The notes under the pieces were generated by a model, which saw only the letters and a program-made list of their open reading frames with translations, had not been told where the DNA came from and did no database searches. From JAKVBH01 sp049800955 (GTDB taxonomy: Bacteria; Pseudomonadota; Alphaproteobacteria; Rhodobacterales; Rhodobacteraceae), in contig NZ_JBNAGA010000003.1 in NCBI RefSeq assembly GCF_049800955.1, forward strand, positions 1 to 64,000: a stretch of DNA of 64,000 nucleotides, written 5' to 3'. Each line of letters begins with the position of its first letter. The stretch's first letter is position 1. The translations under genes and the position numbers were made by a program. Positions 1-8,506 of this stretch are shown here, one piece after another.

Positions 1-8
1 ACAGGGAC

Positions 9-1685
9 ATGTCTTACAAGAGTGATATTGAGATAGCGCGCGAAGCGTCTAAGCGGCCTATTCAGGAGATTGGGGACAGGTTGGGCATCCCGTCCGAGCA
101 TTTGTTGCCCTATGGGCATGACAAGGCGAAGGTGAGCCAGGCGTTTATCAATTCGACCAAGAGCCGTGAGGACGGCAAGTTGATCCTGGTGACGGCGATC
201 AACCCGACGCCTGCGGGTGAGGGCAAGACGACGACGACGGTGGGTCTGGGCGATGGTCTGAACGCGATTGGCAAGAAGGCCATGGTCTGTATCCGCGAGG
301 CGTCGCTGGGTCCGAACTTCGGGATGAAGGGCGGGGCGGCTGGCGGCGGTTATGCGCAGGTCGTGCCGATGGAGGAGATGAACCTCCACTTCACGGGCGA
401 CTTCCACGCGATCACCTCGGCGCATTCGCTGCTCTCGGCGATGCTCGACAACCACATCTACTGGGGCAATGAGCAGGAGATCGACATCCGCCGCGTCCAG
501 TGGCGCCGGGTTGTGGACATGAACGACCGCGCGCTGCGCCAGATCACGGCCAGCTTGGGCGGTGTGGCCAATGGCTTCCCGCGCGAGGCGGGCTTTGACA
601 TCACCGTGGCCTCCGAGGTCATGGCGATCCTGTGTCTGGCCAATGACCTCAAGGATCTCGAGACGCGTCTGGGCGACATGATCGTGGCCTACCGCCGTGA
701 CCGTTCGCCGGTGTTCTGCCGCGATATCAAGGCCGAGGGCGCGATGACGGTGCTCTTGAAGGACGCGATGCAGCCCAACCTCGTGCAGACGCTGGAGAAC
801 AACCCGGCCTTCGTGCATGGCGGGCCCTTTGCCAATATCGCGCATGGGTGCAACTCGGTGATTGCGACCACGACGGCGCTGAAGCTTGCGGATTACGTGG
901 TCACGGAAGCGGGCTTTGGGGCCGATCTGGGCGCTGAGAAGTTCATGAACATCAAGTGCCGCAAGGCGGGGCTGTCGCCCAGCGTTGTGGTCTGTGTGGC
1001 CACGGTCCGCGCGATGAAGATGAACGGTGGCGTGGCCAAGGCCGATCTTGGCGCGGAGAATGTGGATGCGGTCAAGGCGGGCTGTCCGAACCTGGGCCGT
1101 CACATCGAGAACCTGAAGAGCTTCGGGGTGCCGGTTGTCGTGGCGATCAACCACTTCGTGACGGATACCGATGCGGAAGTGCAGGCGATCAAGGACTTCG
1201 TGGCGGATCATGGCGCGGAAGCGGTCTTGAGCCGCCACTGGGAGCTGGGCTCGGAAGGGTCGAGCGATCTGGCGCGCAAAGTGGCGGAGGTGGCCGATGC
1301 CGGGAGTGCGAACTTCGCGCCGATCTATGCCGATGAGATGCCGCTGGCCGAGAAGATCAACACCATCGCCAAGCGGATCTACCGCGCGGACGAGGCGCTG
1401 ATGGATCAGAAGATCCGCGATCAGCTCAAGCTCTGGGAGGAGCAGGGTTACGGCCATCTGCCGGTCTGTATGGCGAAGACGCAGTACTCGTTCTCGACCG
1501 ATCCGAGCTTGCGCGGGGCGCCGACGGGCTTCTCGGTGCCGGTGCGCGAGGTGCGCCTGTCCGCAGGCGCAGGATTCATCGTGGCGGTTTGCGGTGAGAT
1601 CATGACGATGCCGGGTCTGCCGCGTGTGCCTTCGGCCGAGAACATTCACCTTAATGAAGATGGACAAATAGAAGGGCTTTTTTAA
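9..1685 (+). CDS. fhs: Formate-tetrahydrofolate ligase
   Basis: Cytosolic enzyme that joins formate and THF using ATP to give 10-formyl-THF; run in reverse with FolD it recovers ATP from C1 units. The 558-residue product is the usual family length, and the ATP-binding loop PTPAGEGKTTT is at about residues 67-77, followed by conserved REASLGPNFGMKGGAAGGG. Only eight bases of upstream sequence are present, so promoter and operon position are not visible. folD lies 175 bases downstream on the same strand, and together they form the C1-THF oxidation limb for methyl groups released by the methylated-amine enzymes later in the window. Identification is secure. Confidence 0.97.
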   Translation: MSYKSDIEIAREASKRPIQEIGDRLGIPSEHLLPYGHDKAKVSQAFINSTKSREDGKLILVTAINPTPAGEGKTTTTVGLGDGLNAIGKKAMVCIREASLGPNFGMKGGAAGGGYAQVVPMEEMNLHFTGDFHAITSAHSLLSAMLDNHIYWGNEQEIDIRRVQWRRVVDMNDRALRQITASLGGVANGFPREAGFDITVASEVMAILCLANDLKDLETRLGDMIVAYRRDRSPVFCRDIKAEGAMTVLLKDAMQPNLVQTLENNPAFVHGGPFANIAHGCNSVIATTTALKLADYVVTEAGFGADLGAEKFMNIKCRKAGLSPSVVVCVATVRAMKMNGGVAKADLGAENVDAVKAGCPNLGRHIENLKSFGVPVVVAINHFVTDTDAEVQAIKDFVADHGAEAVLSRHWELGSEGSSDLARKVAEVADAGSANFAPIYADEMPLAEKINTIAKRIYRADEALMDQKIRDQLKLWEEQGYGHLPVCMAKTQYSFSTDPSLRGAPTGFSVPVREVRLSAGAGFIVAVCGEIMTMPGLPRVPSAENIHLNEDGQIEGLF

Positions 1686-1702
1686 GCGGAGCTTAAAAAA
1701 GA

Positions 1703-1747
1703 GTGGGACAGAGAGAATTTGGCAAAGCCAAACTCTCGGAGTCCCAC
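1703..1747. other. Long imperfect hairpin downstream of fhs
   Basis: Outer arms GTGGGAC (1703-1709) and GTCCCAC (1741-1747) enclose GAGAG / CTCTC and TTTGGC / GCCAAA around an AAA loop. No T-run follows on the + strand, so this is more likely a mRNA 3'-end stabiliser or Rho-associated structure than a classical intrinsic terminator. Confidence 0.6.
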
Positions 1748-1793
1748 ACCCTCGTCACTCTGGGTGCTTCACGGCAGGCGTTTCAACAAAAGG

Positions 1794-1850
1794 GGGCTCT
1801 GCCCCCGCCCTACGGGCTCCCCCGGAGTTTACTTAGCAAGATGAAGAGGA
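1794..1850 (+). repeat. Roseobacter-type intergenic GC-rich element before folD
   Basis: A GGGGGCTCTGCCCCC hairpin is followed by a second C-rich arm and then CCCCCGGAG-TTTACTTAGCAAGATGAAGAGG, which runs into the folD ribosome binding site. A related tail (TCCCCGGGATTTTTACA-GCAAGAGGAAGACA) precedes the fumarase-like gene at 42835. From memory, such elements are widespread upstream of Rhodobacterales genes; the in-window similarity is what the sequence itself shows. Confidence 0.5.
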
Positions 1851-1859
1851 GGCGTGGGA

Positions 1860-2759
1860 ATGACGGCTCAGAAGATTGACGGCAAGGCGTTTGCGGCGGA
1901 TGTGCGCGGGCAGATTGCGGCGCATGTGGCGCGCTTGAAGGCGGATCATGGCATCACGCCGGGGCTGGCGGTGATCCTTGTGGGAGAGGACCCGGCCTCT
2001 GAGGTCTATGTGGCGGCCAAGCACAAGCAGACGGTTGAGGTGGGGATGGCGAGCTTTGAGCATCGTTTGCCGGCTGACGTGCCGGAGGCGGCGCTTTTTG
2101 CGCTGATTGATCAGCTTAATGCCGATGCGTCTGTGCATGGGATCCTGTGTCAGTTCCCGGTGCCGGATCATCTGGATGAGCGGGCTGTTGTGGCGCGGAT
2201 TGATCCGGCCAAGGATGTGGATGGCTTGAGTGTGGTGAATGCCGGTTTGCTGGCGTCGGGGGAGACGGGGCTGGTGTCCTGCACGCCTTTGGGCTGTCTG
2301 ATGCTCTTGCGCGATCAGCTGGGGGATATGTCGGGCAAGGAGGCGGTTGTGATTGGCCGCTCGAACCTCTTTGGCAAGCCGATGGGGCAGCTATTGTTGC
2401 AGGAGAATTGCACGGTCACGATCGCGCATTCGCGCACGGCGGATCTGCCGGCTGTGGCGCGGCGGGCGGATATCCTCGTGGCGGCCGTGGGGCGCGCGGA
2501 GATGGTCAAGGGGGATTGGATCAAGCCCGGCGCCACGGTCATTGACGTGGGCATCACGCGCATCCCGCATCCCGACAAGCCGGGCAAGAGCAAGCTTCTG
2601 GGCGATGTGGACTACGCCGAGGCCACGCAGGTCGCCGCCGCCGTGACCCCCGTGCCCGGCGGCGTCGGCCCCATGACCATCGCCTGCCTGCTCGCAAACA
2701 CACTCACCGCTTGCTGCCGCGCCAACAAACTCACAGAACCCAAAGGACTAACCGCGTGA
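1860..2759 (+). CDS. folD: Bifunctional methylene-THF dehydrogenase / methenyl-THF cyclohydrolase
   Basis: NADP-dependent oxidation of 5,10-methylene-THF to methenyl-THF and hydrolysis to 10-formyl-THF. The 299-residue protein carries the catalytic tyrosine and lysine (Y50, K54 in YVAAK), Q98, the KDVDG motif with D121, the dinucleotide loop GRSNLFGKP and the PVPGGVGPMT signature. ATG 1860 is preferred because AGGAGG at 1847-1852 is seven bases upstream; a GTG at 1854 is too close to it. Its stop overlaps the GTG start of a second FolD-like gene, so the two are co-translated. Confidence 0.96.
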   Translation: MTAQKIDGKAFAADVRGQIAAHVARLKADHGITPGLAVILVGEDPASEVYVAAKHKQTVEVGMASFEHRLPADVPEAALFALIDQLNADASVHGILCQFPVPDHLDERAVVARIDPAKDVDGLSVVNAGLLASGETGLVSCTPLGCLMLLRDQLGDMSGKEAVVIGRSNLFGKPMGQLLLQENCTVTIAHSRTADLPAVARRADILVAAVGRAEMVKGDWIKPGATVIDVGITRIPHPDKPGKSKLLGDVDYAEATQVAAAVTPVPGGVGPMTIACLLANTLTACCRANKLTEPKGLTA

Positions 2760-3637
2760 GGGATCGAGTGGAAGACCCGCGTCTGCTCAAGGGTGCGCCT
2801 GTTCGCCAGCGTATTCTGGATGAGGTTGCCGCTTACATTGAGGCGCAACCAAAGATCGGCAAACTTGTCTCGATTTCTATTGGGGATGTGCCGGAGGTTG
2901 CGGTTTACGTCCGCAATCAGGCCCGTGTTGCGCGCGGCGTTGGTATGCCATTTGACCAGGAGTTCTGGGGCGCAGATGTCACTCAGGAAGAGTGTAAGAC
3001 GCGGCTTCAGGCCATGAACGATGATCCCAGTATTCTGGGTGTGATCTTGCAGCGTCCGGTCCCGGATCATCTTAATGTGCGGTCTTTGCAGTCCGCGATC
3101 CATCCGCTCAAGGACGTAGAAGGTATGAACCCGGCGTCCATCGGGAATATTATCTACAATGATGTTGCTCTCGCGCCCTGTACGGCGGCGGCGGCAGTGG
3201 AGCTTGTGCGCGCCACGGGCCTTCCATTGGAAGGGCTTGAGGTTGTCATGGTGGGGCATTCCGAAATCGTTGGAAAGCCTGCGGCTATGATGCTGATGGC
3301 GGAAGGGGCGACGGTGACGGTCTGTCACCACATGACGCGCTCTGTTGCCATGCATTCACGCCGTGCGGACGTGGTTGTGGTAGCGGTTGGCAAGGCGCAT
3401 CTGATTGGGGCTGACATGATCAAGCCGGGCGCTGTCGTGATTGATATTGGTATCAATCAGACCAGCGATGGGATTGTGGGGGATGTAGATACAGATGCGG
3501 TTTTGAATGTCGCTGGTTGGGTCACCCCGGTGCCGGGTGGTGTGGGGCCTGTGACGGTTGCCATCTTGATGCGCAATGCCACGGTGGCGCACCAGCGCCA
3601 GATCGCCGCGGGATGGTTGGATCAGAGCGCCAAGTAA
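2756..3637 (+). CDS. Divergent FolD paralogue lacking the cyclohydrolase lysine
   Basis: A 293-residue FolD-fold protein translated from a GTG that overlaps the folD stop (GTGA). Alignment by eye to the neighbouring FolD is clear across the whole length, including GHSEIVGKP and PVPGGVGPVT. Two catalytic positions differ: the YVxxK lysine is glutamine (YVRNQ, Q55) and the KDVDG aspartate is glutamate (KDVEG, E122), while the tyrosine (Y51) and glutamine (Q99) remain. In FolD enzymes the lysine is essential for cyclohydrolase action, so this copy may be a dehydrogenase-only enzyme or work on another folate. Its 3' end overlaps the convergent EamA gene by 16 bases. It is a co-translated partner of folD and probably serves C1 oxidation from methylamines. 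Confidence 0.88.
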   Translation: MRDRVEDPRLLKGAPVRQRILDEVAAYIEAQPKIGKLVSISIGDVPEVAVYVRNQARVARGVGMPFDQEFWGADVTQEECKTRLQAMNDDPSILGVILQRPVPDHLNVRSLQSAIHPLKDVEGMNPASIGNIIYNDVALAPCTAAAAVELVRATGLPLEGLEVVMVGHSEIVGKPAAMMLMAEGATVTVCHHMTRSVAMHSRRADVVVVAVGKAHLIGADMIKPGAVVIDIGINQTSDGIVGDVDTDAVLNVAGWVTPVPGGVGPVTVAILMRNATVAHQRQIAAGWLDQSAK

Positions 3638-4476
3638 GCAATGCCTGAAAAGGCCAGCAGACACCCGAGCCATTGAACCACCCGCATGCGTTCCTTGAGG
3701 AAGGCCCAGGCGAGGACGATGGTGAGCATGCCGAATGTCGACGCGGCAACGGCGGCGAATTCCGGTCTTGGCAGGCTGGCGGCGGAGATGACGGACAGCA
3801 AGGCAACCCCATCGAGAAGCCCCATGACCCCCAGCGGCAGCAGGGCCCTAGTTCCGGGATACTTGGGCTGACGTGCCGCGAGGATTATGATGCCCAGCAA
3901 GAGCAATGCTGTCAGGCGGGCGACGAGAGTTGTCGCGATCTCGCCGCCAGACACCGCCGCGAGTTGGCCCAGTTTAAACGTGCAAGCGAACCCTGCAGCC
4001 GATATCAGAGAAAGTACCAAAGTTGGGCCCATGGGAGGATAGCGCGCGTCACTATCGTCAGAGAAATACGCGACCGCGCTGACACCTGCGATGATCAGAC
4101 CGACAGCCAAGGCATCCAATGCCGTGATACTGGCGCCGAACCACGCGGCGAAGATCATCGACAGGATCGGATAGCTCGCGATGGCGGGTGCCACCAAGCG
4201 CACCGGGCCGCGCTCAAAGGCAAAGTAGAGTCCGAGGCTTGCCACGAGGAATGCAACCCCGGCGGCAATGGACAGCCAAAAGGCCCGCGCCGGCAAGGCG
4301 ATTCCATCCTGTAGCGCGAGCAACACGCCGATCTGAAATGTTGCGCCCACCAGCAGAACAAAGAGCAGTGCCGCGAGGAGCGGCACGGATTTGCTCAGGT
4401 ACCTGATAGTGATGTCGTGCAGGCCCCAGCACAGCGCTGCGATCAACCCGAGTGTCAGTGATGTCATGGTGTGCAA
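3622..4476 (-). CDS. EamA/DMT-superfamily permease
   Basis: A 284-residue integral membrane protein with about ten hydrophobic segments in two homologous halves, typical of the drug/metabolite transporter (EamA) family. Its substrate is not deducible. Two methionines lie at the start (residues 1 and 4) and either may be used. It converges on the second folD with a 16-base overlap and is divergent from tdm, with 142 bases between the starts. It may export a metabolite or solute related to the amine pathway, but nothing specific shows this. Confidence 0.85.
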   Translation of the reverse strand: MHTMTSLTLGLIAALCWGLHDITIRYLSKSVPLLAALLFVLLVGATFQIGVLLALQDGIALPARAFWLSIAAGVAFLVASLGLYFAFERGPVRLVAPAIASYPILSMIFAAWFGASITALDALAVGLIIAGVSAVAYFSDDSDARYPPMGPTLVLSLISAAGFACTFKLGQLAAVSGGEIATTLVARLTALLLLGIIILAARQPKYPGTRALLPLGVMGLLDGVALLSVISAASLPRPEFAAVAASTFGMLTIVLAWAFLKERMRVVQWLGCLLAFSGIAYLAL

Positions 4477-4618
4477 GTCCTCCGGACGCGAAAAAGAAAC
4501 GGCAAGGTGTGGAACCGGGTTGATTGATTGAGGCTTGCTGTTATTCTCACCATTAAACTTTTATTCCACTCATGCAAATCTGTTTCTCCAGACAGGTGCA
4601 TAATGCAGGATGCAAGAT

Positions 4619-7003
4619 ATGCTGGATGATGCCTATCCTCAGGTGGTGCCGGGCCCGCCAAAGCCGAGCCGCATTCTCGAACCAATGGTGTTTTCGATGC
4701 CGCCCGGCACAGAGCGCTACGTCGTCGAAGGCTGCGGTGCGGTGCTTGTTCGGGTGGAGCAGGGTGATCGGATCGAGGTGATCAACACCGAGGGCGGCCA
4801 GCCTTGCGAGATCGTTGCTTGTGACAAAAGCGGGGCCAGTGCGCCGGGGATTTTGGGCGCACATGCACAGGGCAAGCCGATTGGTCTCATGGCTCTCCTG
4901 AGCAGCGCCAACCAAAGCTTGAGGGCGTTGCGCATGGGGCTCGAGGCGCGCGACATTGATTTGGCCAATTGCGAGGCGTTGCGCGAATTCGACGGCAGCA
5001 CGCCTGCGGGCGACAAGATTGAGTATCAGGCGCAACGTGAAGGCACGATCATCATCGCGGCGCCTCACCCCAATCCCGACGGGATCATGGACTTTGAGGC
5101 ACAAGACACCGCAACGCCGCTGACCATCTATCTGCGCCGCGCCGTCATCAAGCAGACCGCGCGTTTTGAACTGCCTGACCCGCTTGCGGATCCCGTGGAT
5201 GATATTCGTGTGCACACCCAAACTGCCGAGAGCTACTTCGTGAAGGCGGGGGACTACATCCAGATCATTGATGTGGATGGCCGCCAATGTACGGATTTCC
5301 AGTGTTTTGATGCGCGTAAGCTCGACCGGGGCATCGAACACGCCCTCGACGTCACGACCACTCGGACGATCATGGAGCATGCCTATCCGATGCCGGGTCT
5401 GCATGCGAAATACTATGACCAGGACATGGTGCCGCTTCTGGAGGTGATTCAGGATACCTGTGGGCGCCACGATGCCTTCGCGCTGGCCTGTTCGTCCAAG
5501 TATTATGACGATATTGGCTACCCTGGACACATCAACTGCTCCGACAATTTCAATGGAGCATTGGCCGATCGTGGCGTGACCGCGCGGGCCGGATGGATGG
5601 CGATCAACTTCTTCTTCAATACCGGGCTGGACGAGCATGGCGTGATGTATTCGGACGAGCCGTGGTCGCGGCCGGGTGATTATGTGCTGCTGCGTGCACT
5701 GACGGATCTGGTCTGCGTTTCCTCCGCCTGTCCCGACGATACCAGCCCAGCCAATGGCTGGAACCCGACCGACATTCACGTGCGCACCTACAGCGGTGCC
5801 GAAACATTCCAACGCCAGATCGCCTACCGGCCAACACCAGATGCGGAGCCAAAGATGACCAAGCAAACCGGGTTTCACGAGAGCTTTGACCGCTTCACCG
5901 ACAATTTCATCGAATACAACGGCTATTGGTTGGCCAATTGCATGGCCACCGAAGGGCCGATCAAAGAATACCATGCCTGCCGGGAAAAGGCGGTGGTGCT
6001 GGATCTCTCGCCGCTGCGTAAATTCGAGATTACCGGCCCGGATGCAGAGGCGCTCTGCCAATATATCTTTACCCGCAACATGAAGACACTACCCGAACTT
6101 GGCGTGGTCTACTCTGCGATGTGTTATGAGCATGGCGGGATGATCGATGACGGCACGGTCTTCCGGCTGGCCAAGGATAATTTCCGCTGGATTGGCGGGT
6201 CTGACTACGGCGGCGAGTGGATTCGTGAACAGGCGGAAAAGCTGGGCCTAAAAGTGCTGGTGCGCTCTTCCACAGACATGCAACACAACATTGCCGTGCA
6301 AGGCCCCGAAAGCCGTGACATCCTGCGCAAATTCGTCTGGACGGCGCCGCATCACCCGAATTTCGATGATCTTGCCTGGTTCCGCTTTACGCCTGCGCGG
6401 ATTGGCGATCATGACGGGATCCCGATCGTGGTCAGCCGGACGGGCTACACGGGGGAACTGGGCTACGAGATTTTCTGCCACCCCAAACATGCGACGGAAG
6501 TCTTTGATGCGGTCTGGGCGGCGGGCGAGGGCCATGGGCTCGCGCCCATGGGGCTGGAAGCGCTTGATATGGTGCGGATCGAAGCAGGGCTGATCTTCGC
6601 CGGATACGACTTCTCTGATCAGACCGACCCGTTTGAGGCAGGCATCGGCTTCACCTGTCCGCTCAAATCCAAGACCGATGATTTCATCGGGCGGGATGCG
6701 TTGATCCGGCGCAAGGAGCATCCGATGCGCAAGCTTGTTGGGCTCGATATCGACAGCAATGTTGATGTGGCCCACGGCGATTGCGTGCATATCGGACGTG
6801 CGCAGGTGGGTGAGATCTGCTCCTCCATGCGCTCCCCGCTCTTGGGGCGCAACATCGCCATGGCGCGTATCGATGTGGCCCATGCGGACGCGGGTACGCA
6901 GGTGGAGATTGGAAAGCTCGATGGTCATCAAAAACGCTTGCCGGCAACGGTCCGCGCGGATCTGGCGGCCTATGATCCAACCAAATCCAAGCCGCGGTCG
7001 TGA
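4619..7003 (+). CDS. tdm: Trimethylamine N-oxide demethylase (DUF1989-GcvT fusion)
   Basis: Cleaves TMAO to dimethylamine and formaldehyde; the C-terminal folate domain is thought to capture the formaldehyde as methylene-THF. The roughly 795-residue protein has an N-terminal DUF1989 region (to about residue 400) containing DVDGRQCTDFQCFDARK and SACPDDTSPANGW, which supply conserved metal-binding cysteine and aspartate candidates. A GcvT/aminomethyltransferase half (about residues 430-780) follows, with ALDMVRIEAGL and SRTGYTGELGYEIF. This architecture matches the characterised Tdm of Methylocella and roseobacters. ATG 4619 has AGGA eight bases upstream; an in-frame ATG at 4610 is an alternative. 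A truncated haemoglobin gene follows after six bases. Confidence 0.92.
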   Translation: MLDDAYPQVVPGPPKPSRILEPMVFSMPPGTERYVVEGCGAVLVRVEQGDRIEVINTEGGQPCEIVACDKSGASAPGILGAHAQGKPIGLMALLSSANQSLRALRMGLEARDIDLANCEALREFDGSTPAGDKIEYQAQREGTIIIAAPHPNPDGIMDFEAQDTATPLTIYLRRAVIKQTARFELPDPLADPVDDIRVHTQTAESYFVKAGDYIQIIDVDGRQCTDFQCFDARKLDRGIEHALDVTTTRTIMEHAYPMPGLHAKYYDQDMVPLLEVIQDTCGRHDAFALACSSKYYDDIGYPGHINCSDNFNGALADRGVTARAGWMAINFFFNTGLDEHGVMYSDEPWSRPGDYVLLRALTDLVCVSSACPDDTSPANGWNPTDIHVRTYSGAETFQRQIAYRPTPDAEPKMTKQTGFHESFDRFTDNFIEYNGYWLANCMATEGPIKEYHACREKAVVLDLSPLRKFEITGPDAEALCQYIFTRNMKTLPELGVVYSAMCYEHGGMIDDGTVFRLAKDNFRWIGGSDYGGEWIREQAEKLGLKVLVRSSTDMQHNIAVQGPESRDILRKFVWTAPHHPNFDDLAWFRFTPARIGDHDGIPIVVSRTGYTGELGYEIFCHPKHATEVFDAVWAAGEGHGLAPMGLEALDMVRIEAGLIFAGYDFSDQTDPFEAGIGFTCPLKSKTDDFIGRDALIRRKEHPMRKLVGLDIDSNVDVAHGDCVHIGRAQVGEICSSMRSPLLGRNIAMARIDVAHADAGTQVEIGKLDGHQKRLPATVRADLAAYDPTKSKPRS

Positions 7004-7009
7004 TCTGTC

Positions 7010-7423
7010 ATGCGTGAGGTTTTGCTGGATCAGATCGGTGGCGAAGCGGCGCTGCGTGACCTTGTCACTCGGTTCTATGATCTGATGGAAACTGAACCCG
7101 TCGCCCATGACATTCACCGCCTGCATTTTCGCGGTCACGGCATTGAGCATACGCGCGAAGCGCAGGTGGAATTCATGTCGGGTTTCATGGGCGGGCGGGC
7201 CTATTACCGCGAGCGGCATGGCCATATGGACCTGCGGGAGATCCACGCCCATGTCCCGATCCGCGAGGTCGATGCCGAGGCATGGCTCTCCGTCTGGGAT
7301 AAGGCTCTCGAGGACTGCGGTCACGCAGGCCCGCATATCGAAGCCTTACGGCGTACGGTGCGCCGGGCCGCGCTCATGCTGGTCAATGACGTGCCGGATT
7401 GGCGGGTGGGCGAAGCGCCTTAA
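7010..7423 (+). CDS. Group II-type truncated haemoglobin
   Basis: A 137-residue 2/2 haemoglobin. It opens with IGGEAALRDLVTRFYDLM and ends with the family-typical stretch around residues 60-100 (FMGGRAYYRERHGH, LREIHAHVPI), which includes the proximal-histidine region. Such proteins bind O2 or NO and can have peroxidase or NO-dioxygenase activity. It begins six bases after tdm, so it is probably in the same transcript. Its link to amine metabolism is inference from position only; protection of the O2-dependent haem demethylase steps is one possibility. Confidence 0.82.
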   Translation: MREVLLDQIGGEAALRDLVTRFYDLMETEPVAHDIHRLHFRGHGIEHTREAQVEFMSGFMGGRAYYRERHGHMDLREIHAHVPIREVDAEAWLSVWDKALEDCGHAGPHIEALRRTVRRAALMLVNDVPDWRVGEAP

Positions 7424-7471
7424 CAGGCGTGGATGGTGGTCTGTCGCCTCGGTCGGCTTAGATGTCCCGGC

Positions 7472-7684
7472 ATGAAAAAACGTGATTTGTCAGAGGCTGA
7501 TATCAGCGCCATCGTGGAGATGGCTTTGTCTGATCATGTGGGCTGGACAGATATCGAACTGGAATATGGCCTCGGCCCCGATGAGGTGAAAGACCTTATG
7601 CGCCGCACGCTGAAACCGGGCAGCTATCGTGCATGGCGGCGTAGGGTGCGGACGTTCTCGGATCGGCGCATGCGGTACAAATAG
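7472..7684 (+). CDS. DUF2805 / TIGR03643 family protein
   Basis: A 70-residue cytosolic protein with the family pattern IVEMALSDHVGWTDIELEYGL...VKDLMRRTLKPGSYRAWRRRV, a predicted helix-turn-helix-like small domain of unknown function. The start ATG at 7472 is chosen because the longer upstream reading of the frame does not resemble the family. It is 48 bases after the haemoglobin gene and 13 bases before the next gene, consistent with one transcript from tdm onward. Confidence 0.75.
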   Translation: MKKRDLSEADISAIVEMALSDHVGWTDIELEYGLGPDEVKDLMRRTLKPGSYRAWRRRVRTFSDRRMRYK

Positions 7685-7697
7685 GGGGCAGTGAACG

Positions 7698-8075
7698 ATG
7701 AAAACTCTACTGGCGGCACTGGCTTTGCTCTGCAACACGGCGATAGCGCAGGCGCAATCGGTCAAACTCACAGGCGATGAGATTCGCGCGCTTCTCACTG
7801 GCAATACGGCCATCGGGCGTTGGGAGGGTGCCATGTACCGGCAGTTCTTCGGCGCCGATGGTATCACGATCTACGCGCCGCAAGGCGCGCGGTCTGCGCG
7901 GGGAGAATGGCGCGTGGATGACGCCGCACAGGAGTATCAGAGCATCTGGCCGGGGGATGCCGCTTGGGAAGGCTGGTTCGTTATGGAATATGGCGGCACA
8001 TATTATTGGGTCTCCCGGGCAACGCCACCCACGCCGTTTCAAGTATTGGAGGGCGAACAGCTGGTGGCGCAATGA
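7698..8075 (+). CDS. Exported protein of unknown function
   Basis: A 125-residue product with a clear signal peptide (MKTLLAALALLCNTAIAQA, cleavage near residue 20) and a mature domain rich in aromatic residues (GRWEGAMYRQFFGADG, WEGWFVMEYGGTYYWVS). It probably acts in the periplasm. I do not recognise the family with confidence; the spacing of Trp/Tyr resembles small periplasmic beta-rich proteins. Its stop overlaps the start of the next gene (ATGA), so the two are translationally coupled. Confidence 0.7.
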   Translation: MKTLLAALALLCNTAIAQAQSVKLTGDEIRALLTGNTAIGRWEGAMYRQFFGADGITIYAPQGARSARGEWRVDDAAQEYQSIWPGDAAWEGWFVMEYGGTYYWVSRATPPTPFQVLEGEQLVAQ

Positions 8076-8506
8076 AAGTCGGCTTGGCTGCACTGTTCCT
8101 CGCCATGATGGGCTCACAAACAAGTGGCGGCATGGCGCGGCCGGAAATCTGTGGCCAGCTCCTGCTATTGGCAAAAGGTAGCGCGCAGGACGACGCACCG
8201 CTCCTGCCCTATGTCGGCCCGGCCAAATGCGCCACGGCGCGGGATCTCTCGGGGCAAACCTCGCATCATTGCCACTGGTCTTTCGCCTTTCGGGCCGATG
8301 CCGCGCATACCTATTTTGACACGTTGAGCGCGGCACTTGCCTTTTGCTCCGAGACGCCCGTGCAGGTTGCCGGTGCACGGGTCAACCATCCCGATAGCTT
8401 TGACCAGATCACCGGCGAGATCGCGGAGCAGAGTGTGAGCCTTTCGCTTAAGGACAAAGGGGCATTGCAGCAAACGCTCGTTTTCTTGCGCGTGGTGACG
8501 CCCTAA
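8072..8506 (+). CDS. Exported protein of unknown function
   Basis: A 144-residue protein starting at ATG 8072, which overlaps the preceding stop. A hydrophobic N-terminus (MKVGLAALFLAMMGSQ) looks like a signal peptide. The mature part has five cysteines (in EICGQ, AKCAT, HHCHW, AFCSE and others), suggesting disulphides in the periplasm. Its 3' end overlaps by four bases the convergent amidotransferase gene. No family recognised; co-translation with the preceding exported protein suggests a joint role. Confidence 0.68.
   Translation: MKVGLAALFLAMMGSQTSGGMARPEICGQLLLLAKGSAQDDAPLLPYVGPAKCATARDLSGQTSHHCHWSFAFRADAAHTYFDTLSAALAFCSETPVQVAGARVNHPDSFDQITGEIAEQSVSLSLKDKGALQQTLVFLRVVTP

Noticed and set aside
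4553..6061. 502-codon reverse frame inside tdm
   Set aside because: Shadow of the high-GC tdm gene; the product has no recognisable domain, and the forward frame is a clear two-domain enzyme.
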